From: a bacterium
GTDB lineage: Bacteria; Pseudomonadota; Gammaproteobacteria; Burkholderiales; Thiobacteraceae
NCBI GenBank assembly: GCA_027438535.1
Contig: DAIAMA010000019.1
Coordinates: 1 to 11,955 of the forward strand
Length of the DNA stretch: 11,955 nt
Reading direction: 5' to 3'
Under the pieces are notes generated by a model that saw only the letters and a list, made by a program, of their open reading frames with translations, had not been told where the DNA came from and ran no database searches. The translations under genes and the position numbers were made by a program. How positions within the stretch are numbered: position 1 is the stretch's first letter; the number at the start of each line of letters is the position of its first letter. This document shows, one piece after another, positions 8,034 to 11,955 of the stretch.

Positions 8034-8642
8034 TCAAAGCCTGCCGTGATGAAACAGCAATTGGTGATGCGCCGCGCTGCCCACCCCTTGCACTTCGATG
8101 CGTGTGAGTCCGGCGCTGGGCACATCGATTCGATAGGTGCTCGCCAACGGTAGATTCAGCGCGTTGGCAAGCGCCATACGGATCACGCCGGCATGACACA
8201 CCAGCAGCACCCGCTTGCCGGTGTGGGCTTCGAGCATGTCGCACCAGGCTGCGCGCACCCGCGCGAAAAAATCTTCCAGCGGTTCCGCGTCCGCCGGGCG
8301 CTGCTTGAGCGGATCGCGCTTGAAGCGCTCGATCGCGTGCGGATCGTCGGCGCGCAATTGCGCCGCGGTTTTGCCTTCCCAGGCACCGAAGCGTACCTCC
8401 ATGAAGCGTGCGTCCAAACTCAGGGGGAGGCCTTGCTTGCGCGCCAATTCGAGCGCAAAGGCTTGGCAACGCACCAGCGGAGAGCTCACGATGTGTTGCC
8501 ACGGGCGATGCTCGCCAACGGCATCCCACATCTGCTGCCTGCCTTTTTCGCTCAACGGATCATCGGTCTGACCGCGATATTTGCGCCCGCCCACCGGCTC
8601 GCCGTGGCGCAGGAGGTCAATCGTGGTAATAAATTCTGGCAT
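8034..8642 (-). CDS. Histidine phosphatase family protein (CobC/phosphoglycerate mutase-like)
   Basis: A 202-residue member of the histidine phosphatase superfamily, which transfers phosphate through a phosphohistidine. It shows LLRHGEP (10-16) with nucleophile His13, SSPLVRC (53-59) with Arg58, FMEVRFGAWEG (80-90) with the likely proton donor Glu82, and VCHAGVIRM (148-156) with second His150. Size and the E-x-x-FGxWEG block resemble alpha-ribazole phosphatase (CobC) and small-molecule phosphatases rather than glycolytic phosphoglycerate mutase; the substrate is unknown. I took the ATG at 8642 because an ATG at 8726 would add 28 unrelated residues read through the inverted repeat. No clear Shine-Dalgarno precedes either. 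The gene lies 98 bases after an AmpE/CbiB-like gene on the same strand, which could hint at a cobalamin link, but the rest of that pathway is not here. Confidence 0.85.
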   Translation of the reverse strand: MPEFITTIDLLRHGEPVGGRKYRGQTDDPLSEKGRQQMWDAVGEHRPWQHIVSSPLVRCQAFALELARKQGLPLSLDARFMEVRFGAWEGKTAAQLRADDPHAIERFKRDPLKQRPADAEPLEDFFARVRAAWCDMLEAHTGKRVLLVCHAGVIRMALANALNLPLASTYRIDVPSAGLTRIEVQGVGSAAHHQLLFHHGRL

Positions 8643-8656
8643 AAAAAATTCATTTA

Positions 8657-8723
8657 CCGTGGAGTACGCAGAGGACACGAAGGAAAACCAGAATTTACTC
8701 CGTGTCCTCTGCGTACTCCGTGG
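8657..8723. repeat. Long inverted repeat between the AmpE-like and phosphatase genes
   Basis: GGAGTACGCAGAGGACACG at 8661-8679 is the perfect 19-base reverse complement of 8701-8719, with a 21-base spacer. Read as plus-strand RNA, two G-U and two C-G pairs (8657-8660 with 8720-8723) extend the stem to 23. The arm motif, of the type CCRYGGAGTACGCAGAGGACACGG, resembles a palindromic repeat seen between genes of many environmental proteobacteria; copy number cannot be tested here. It fills most of the 98-base gap. Leftward transcription would fold it between the two coding regions, where it may act as a stability element or partial terminator. No poly-U follows. Confidence 0.7.
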
Positions 8724-8740
8724 CACATCACTTTAAATAT

Positions 8741-9664
8741 TTACCCGCCCGCCCATTTAGCGATGGTGAGCAACAGCAGCAAGCCCAGCCACAGCGCGAT
8801 GGCGCGCCAGATCAGGCTTACCGCGCTGTCCAGATAGTCGGCGTCGGCTTCCTCGCCCAAGCCCAGGTCGGGACGGTATTTGAACTGGCCGTCGAACTCC
8901 AGCGGTTGGCCCAGACGCACCCCAAGCGCACCCGCGCCGCTGGCGAGAATGATACCGTGCGCTTTGTTCGTCCAATGCGCCGCTTGTTCTTGCCAGCAGC
9001 GGATGGCATCCTCGAAATTGCCGACCACGGCGAAGCTCACCGCGGTTAAGCGCAGCGGCGCCCAGTCCATAACATGGAATACTGCATCGGGAAACATGCC
9101 AAAACGGCCGTATTCATGATGGTCGAGCGCGCCCCATTTTTGACTCAGGATTTGCGCCAAGCGATACAGCAACGCGCCCGCCGGGCCGAGCAGCGCGAAC
9201 CAGAAAAACACACCGAAGAATTGGCGATGCGCGCACAGCAAGAGTTTTTCCATCGCCACGCGCGTGAGGGCATTGGCTTTGAAATCGGCCACCGAGTGCC
9301 CCTCCCACTCCGCGACGAGGGCGCGCGCCGCGTCCAGATCATTTTCGCGTAGCGCCTTGGCGACTTTCCCGGCGGATTGAGTGAATTGACTGCATCCCAA
9401 AGTGAGATACAGCACGCCCACGTTGAACAGCAGCGCCAACAGCGGGCTTGCACGATCTAGCAGGTAATAGACAATGGCCAGCGCCAGCACCGGCGGCAGA
9501 ATGCCCAAGCTCCAAGCAAGCAGACCGTAGCGGTAGCGCCCGGCATTAAAATGCCGTTCCAGGAAATTGCCATAGCGCGCAAAATACACATAGAGCTGAA
9601 TGCGCTGGTCGAGCGGGCGGAAATACTCGAGCAGCATCACCGCGACCAGCGACAAGAAGCTCAT
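8741..9664 (-). CDS. AmpE/CbiB-like multi-span inner-membrane protein
   Basis: The 307-residue product has hydrophobic segments at about 47-68, 74-92, 148-166 and 283-302 and a weaker one near 203-216, so it is an integral inner-membrane protein. Such proteins are often named 'CobD/CbiB family', after the adenosylcobinamide-phosphate synthase. However, the N-terminus (FLSLVAVMLLEYFRPLDQ) and the block DAVFHVMDWAPLRLTAVSFA (193-212) match E. coli AmpE better, with [20 protein letters not shown] there as I recall it. The GDP...HPV start typical of true CbiB is absent. The shared feature LGPAGALLYRL (159-169) is present. I therefore doubt a cobalamin role. AmpE is a beta-lactamase-induction accessory membrane protein, but that function should not be transferred without ampD or ampC nearby. 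The ATG at 9664 overlaps the upstream stop by ATGA, so translation is probably coupled. Confidence 0.8.
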   Translation of the reverse strand: MSFLSLVAVMLLEYFRPLDQRIQLYVYFARYGNFLERHFNAGRYRYGLLAWSLGILPPVLALAIVYYLLDRASPLLALLFNVGVLYLTLGCSQFTQSAGKVAKALRENDLDAARALVAEWEGHSVADFKANALTRVAMEKLLLCAHRQFFGVFFWFALLGPAGALLYRLAQILSQKWGALDHHEYGRFGMFPDAVFHVMDWAPLRLTAVSFAVVGNFEDAIRCWQEQAAHWTNKAHGIILASGAGALGVRLGQPLEFDGQFKYRPDLGLGEEADADYLDSAVSLIWRAIALWLGLLLLLTIAKWAGG

Positions 9665-10287
9665 TGCTGCATCTCTACCGTGAATTCGCCGACACGATAA
9701 ATTTCCGTCGGCGTAGCGTACAACTCTACCGTCGGCATGGTGATGTCGCGATGCTGCGCTTTGAGATAATCATAGAGCGCTTGATAGGTCTTGCTCGGCG
9801 CGAAGCGTTCGGCGGCCTTAACGCGTGCGAGCAGCACCGCCCGCCGAGGAATCTCGCCGCGCTGCAGTGGTGCGCGAATGGTATCGCCACTCTGCACCGT
9901 ATAACCGGTATTGGCGCGAAGCTGCTTGGGCGGCACATGACGCGGATCGTCGAACAGCACATTGATGGACTCTCCGGGCGTGATACCCTGCGCACGCAGC
10001 GCTTGCAATACCTGGTACTGGGTATCGGGCAGCGTGGCATAGCTGCCGGTGTGCGCCAGGTAGGCATAGGTATAAGGCCCGCGCTCGCCTTGCTCGATAC
10101 GCACCGAATTAAATCCGCCCCACCATGCGTATACCAGAATCACGGGTAGAACGAATGCGAGTAGAATCGGCAACCAGGATTTTTTCAACAACGCGCTTCT
10201 CGCTGAGTGAATAATGAAGCCGGGAAAGCGCGTCTTTAGCGGCTTTTCGGCCTTGCTTATAATAACTGAATTTAGAACCTCTGGCAT
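9661..10287 (-). CDS. Membrane-anchored GyrI-like domain protein
   Basis: A 208-residue protein with one hydrophobic segment (about 39-58) followed by a soluble domain (about 64-208) of the GyrI-like/SOUL-type small-molecule-binding fold. Key stretches are the beta-strand YTYAYLAHTGSYATLPDTQY, then INVLFDDPRHVPPKQLRANTGY (108-129), and the closing strand VELYATPTEIYRVGEFTVEM. There is no DNA-binding domain, so this is not an AraC- or MerR-type regulator. The layout of one N-terminal membrane anchor plus a GyrI-like domain recalls eukaryotic TEX264. The ligand is unknown. The listed start is the only in-frame ATG, but promoter-like sequences lie inside the first codons. A TTG at 10191 or 10188 (175-176 residues, after GAGAAG) would start just before the membrane segment and may be the true start. 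The gene overlaps the AmpE-like gene by four bases. Confidence 0.8.
   Translation of the reverse strand: MPEVLNSVIISKAEKPLKTRFPGFIIHSARSALLKKSWLPILLAFVLPVILVYAWWGGFNSVRIEQGERGPYTYAYLAHTGSYATLPDTQYQVLQALRAQGITPGESINVLFDDPRHVPPKQLRANTGYTVQSGDTIRAPLQRGEIPRRAVLLARVKAAERFAPSKTYQALYDYLKAQHRDITMPTVELYATPTEIYRVGEFTVEMQQ
10235..10263 (+). promoter_or_regulatory. Candidate promoter of the metallo-hydrolase gene
   Basis: A perfect TATAAT at 10258-10263 is preceded after 17 bases by a weak -35-like TTTAGC (10235-10240). Transcription would start near 10270, giving a leader of about 30 bases that carries AAAGGGA (10289-10295) four bases before the ATG at 10300. Confidence 0.5.
10259..10287 (-). promoter_or_regulatory. 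Candidate divergent promoter of the GyrI-like/AmpE-like genes
   Basis: On the minus strand, ATGCCA (10287-10282) and TATTAT (10264-10259) are 17 bases apart and match the sigma-70 consensus at 4/6 and 5/6 positions. The -35 box would coincide with the ATG at 10287. The -10 box overlaps that of the opposing plus-strand promoter almost completely. A start near 10252 would exclude the ATG from the message. Inference only. Confidence 0.35.
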
Positions 10288-10299
10288 GAAAGGGATACC

Positions 10300-11262
10300 A
10301 TGTTGAAGAAGCTGTCACGCGCTTCGCTGCTCTCCGTTCTCGCCCTCTGGGCGCTCGTCACGGCAGCAGCGGAGGATAACGCCGTCACCGTTGCGGTCAC
10401 GCCGGTCAAAGTCGGCGCGCATTCCTATTATGTGCAAGGCTTACCCGGCGCCGCCTCCTCCGCCAATCAAGGCTATATGTCGAACGCCGGATTTGTCATC
10501 ACGCCCGCGGGCGTGGTGGTATTCGATTCGCTCGGCACGCCACCGCTGGGCGCAAAGCTGATCGCCGAAATCCGCAAGCTCACTACTGTCCCGATCAAAT
10601 ATGTCATCGTCAGCCACTACCATGCCGACCATGTCTACGGCTTGCAGGCATTCAAAGCCATCGGTGCCGAAATCTGGGCACAGCAGCGCGGCAAGGAATA
10701 CTTGGCGGGGCCCGATATCAGGCCCCGTCTGGCGCAGCGCCGGGAAGAGCTCTTTCCGTGGGTGGACGAACAGACCAAGGTATTGCCGGCCGATAAATGG
10801 CTGGCGGGCGATACCGCGTTCCAACTCGGCGGCGTGGACTTTCAAATCCGCCATGTCGGCCCCGCCCATACGCCCGAGGATATCGCCTTATTCGTTAAGC
10901 AGGACGGCGTGCTGTATGCGGGCGACGTGGTGTTCAAAGGCCGCGTGCCCTTCGTCGGCAATGCGGACTCGAAAAGCTGGCTGGCCGCGCTCGATAAACT
11001 ACTCGCCTTCCAGCCCAAGGTCATGGTGCCGGGGCACGGCGCCGTGTCGCACGACCCGAAAGCGGATCTCACCCTGACGCGAGACTATCTGCTGTATCTA
11101 CGCAAAACCATGGGCGATGCCGTCGCGAATTTCGTGCCCTTCGAAGACGCCTATAAAAACACCTCATGGAAGCAATATCAGAAGCTGCCCGCGTTCGATC
11201 AAGCCAATCGCAGCAACGCGTATAACACCTATATTTTGATGGAGAAAGAGTCGCTGAAATAG
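10300..11262 (+). CDS. Exported metallo-beta-lactamase-fold hydrolase
   Basis: The 320-residue product has an N-terminal signal peptide (MLKKLSRASLLSVLALWALV, probable cleavage after TAAA at about residue 24), so it is predicted to be periplasmic. The full set of dinuclear metal ligands of the fold is visible: HYHADH with His106, His108, Asp110 and His111, then His190 in GPAHTPED, Asp209 in YAGDVVF and His246 in VPGHGAV. This pattern fits glyoxalase II-type and quinoprotein-associated (SoxH-like) hydrolases rather than a resistance beta-lactamase; the substrate is unknown. The ATG at 10300 follows a good Shine-Dalgarno (AAAGGGA) and directly starts the signal peptide. It is divergent from the GyrI-like gene and 24 bases before the next gene, with which it may share a transcript. 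No quinoprotein or sox gene is in view to support a specific role. Confidence 0.9.
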   Translation: MLKKLSRASLLSVLALWALVTAAAEDNAVTVAVTPVKVGAHSYYVQGLPGAASSANQGYMSNAGFVITPAGVVVFDSLGTPPLGAKLIAEIRKLTTVPIKYVIVSHYHADHVYGLQAFKAIGAEIWAQQRGKEYLAGPDIRPRLAQRREELFPWVDEQTKVLPADKWLAGDTAFQLGGVDFQIRHVGPAHTPEDIALFVKQDGVLYAGDVVFKGRVPFVGNADSKSWLAALDKLLAFQPKVMVPGHGAVSHDPKADLTLTRDYLLYLRKTMGDAVANFVPFEDAYKNTSWKQYQKLPAFDQANRSNAYNTYILMEKESLK

Positions 11263-11286
11263 CCGGCCACGCCTTGCCTCCGCGCC

Positions 11287-11955
11287 ATGCCCGACACCCT
11301 GCCGATCAACAACACCGATGTTCCGGAACACTATGTGGGTGCATGGCGCAAGCGTTCGGATACGGAGCGCGCATTCTGGCTGCAAAGCCATCGCCTGCAT
11401 GCGAGTCTAGCGATCCCCACGAATCGTCCGGATTTTTCGGAACGGCAATCCTGGGACGATTTTAGCGATCGGGAATTACTGGAACTCACCCATCAAGCCG
11501 GCGTCGCCGGCGCCTGTATCGCGCAAGGCGATATCCTGCACCGCCGCCGCCAGATCGATTATTTGCCGCGCCGGGGTGAGCCGCATTTGCGGCGCATGCG
11601 GCGCAGCGCGGCGCTGCTCGCGGAGGAAACGCTCGATGGCCGTGATGCCTGCGTGTGGGAATTATTGGCGGATGCGCAGCAAGAAATCGTGGCGCTACGC
11701 TTTCAGGATGCGGGTATCGGGCAAGATAGCGACGATCAGCGCAAGGGCTACTTGCTGGTGATCGGAAATTATTTCCTGTTTGTTCGCGATCGGCTGGTGT
11801 TTACGCAACAAGCGCCGTCGCTGACGATCTTGGCGGAACACAAGATACGCGACCGCGCACAGCGCATCGAACTGCTGGATTTCGAAATTTCGTTCGGAAC
11901 ACGAACCACCGGCGATGCGCCGTGGATGATTCAACTTTCAACCCTTCCCTTCCGC
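11287..11955 (+). CDS. Conserved hypothetical protein, partial (3' end off the right edge)
   Basis: An open frame of 223 codons runs to the window end with no stop. The protein starts with VPEHYVGAWRKRS (13-25), then FWLQSHRLHASLAIPTNRPD (34-53) and a ladder of short beta-strand-like stretches (GYLLVIGNYFLFVRDRLVF further on). This suggests a lipocalin-like beta-barrel with a 'YxGxWxR...WLQ...L...IP..RP' pattern. I have a weak recollection of this pattern in proteins related to yeast Hri1, but I do not claim homology. There is no signal peptide or membrane segment, so it is probably cytoplasmic, unlike the exported hydrolase 24 bases upstream. No good Shine-Dalgarno precedes the ATG at 11287. 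The function is unknown. The codon pattern agrees with its neighbours, so I regard it as a real gene. Confidence 0.7.
   Translation, partial: MPDTLPINNTDVPEHYVGAWRKRSDTERAFWLQSHRLHASLAIPTNRPDFSERQSWDDFSDRELLELTHQAGVAGACIAQGDILHRRRQIDYLPRRGEPHLRRMRRSAALLAEETLDGRDACVWELLADAQQEIVALRFQDAGIGQDSDDQRKGYLLVIGNYFLFVRDRLVFTQQAPSLTILAEHKIRDRAQRIELLDFEISFGTRTTGDAPWMIQLSTLPFR

Noticed and set aside
8643..8726. 28-residue N-terminal extension of the histidine phosphatase
   Set aside because: It would be encoded by the inverted repeat, and the LLRHGEP motif normally lies within about 15 residues of the N-terminus.
8643..8740. Intrinsic terminator at the long inverted repeat
   Set aside because: No U-tract follows the stem in either direction, and the 21-base loop is too long for a typical terminator.
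8741..10287. Beta-lactam resistance locus (AmpE-like plus nearby MBL-fold gene)
   Set aside because: There is no ampD, ampG or ampC in view, and the MBL-fold protein has the HxHxDH glyoxalase II-type ligand set typical of many housekeeping hydrolases.
1..11955. Defence island, prophage or integrated element
   Set aside because: No integrase, transposase, phage, toxin-antitoxin or nuclease gene and no tRNA-type attachment site is visible; codon and base use look uniform by eye.

Overview
The window reads as an ordinary chromosomal stretch of a Gram-negative proteobacterium, most likely a betaproteobacterium. The grounds are the E. coli-length GlgB and Pgi, the proteobacterial type of GlgC, and an AmpE/CbiB-like membrane protein of a kind I associate with betaproteobacteria. 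Third codon positions are G/C-rich, so many long antisense frames appear; I treat these as shadows. The lineage is inference: there is no rRNA or tRNA here.

Positions 1-8008 are a central-carbon and glycogen locus built around a divergent control region at about 3990-4164. Leftward (minus strand) run glgC (ADP-glucose pyrophosphorylase), a complete family-57 glycoside hydrolase, and a second family-57 enzyme of the 4-alpha-glucanotransferase type that is cut by the left edge. Rightward run glgB (branching enzyme) and pgi (glucose-6-phosphate isomerase). Together they link fructose-6-P/glucose-6-P to ADP-glucose, alpha-glucan branching and alpha-glucan remodelling. Glycogen synthase (glgA), phosphorylase (glgP), GH13 debranching enzyme (glgX) and phosphoglucomutase are not in the window.

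Positions 8034-10287 are a second minus-strand group. A membrane-anchored GyrI-like protein overlaps an AmpE/CbiB-like multi-span membrane protein by ATGA. After a 97-base gap filled by a long inverted repeat comes a histidine phosphatase. The group converges on pgi. Positions 10300-11955 hold a plus-strand pair: an exported metallo-beta-lactamase-fold hydrolase, then a conserved hypothetical protein cut by the right edge. The two groups diverge from a compact region near 10235-10290.

Non-coding features are two palindromic elements (2629-2667 and 8657-8723), candidate promoters for glgC (possibly leaderless), glgB and the 10.25-kb divergent pair, and a hairpin in the glgB leader. I saw no CRISPR array, insertion sequence, integrase, tRNA or rRNA. 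No known defence or mobile system is visible. The least understood part is the GyrI-like / AmpE-like / phosphatase group.
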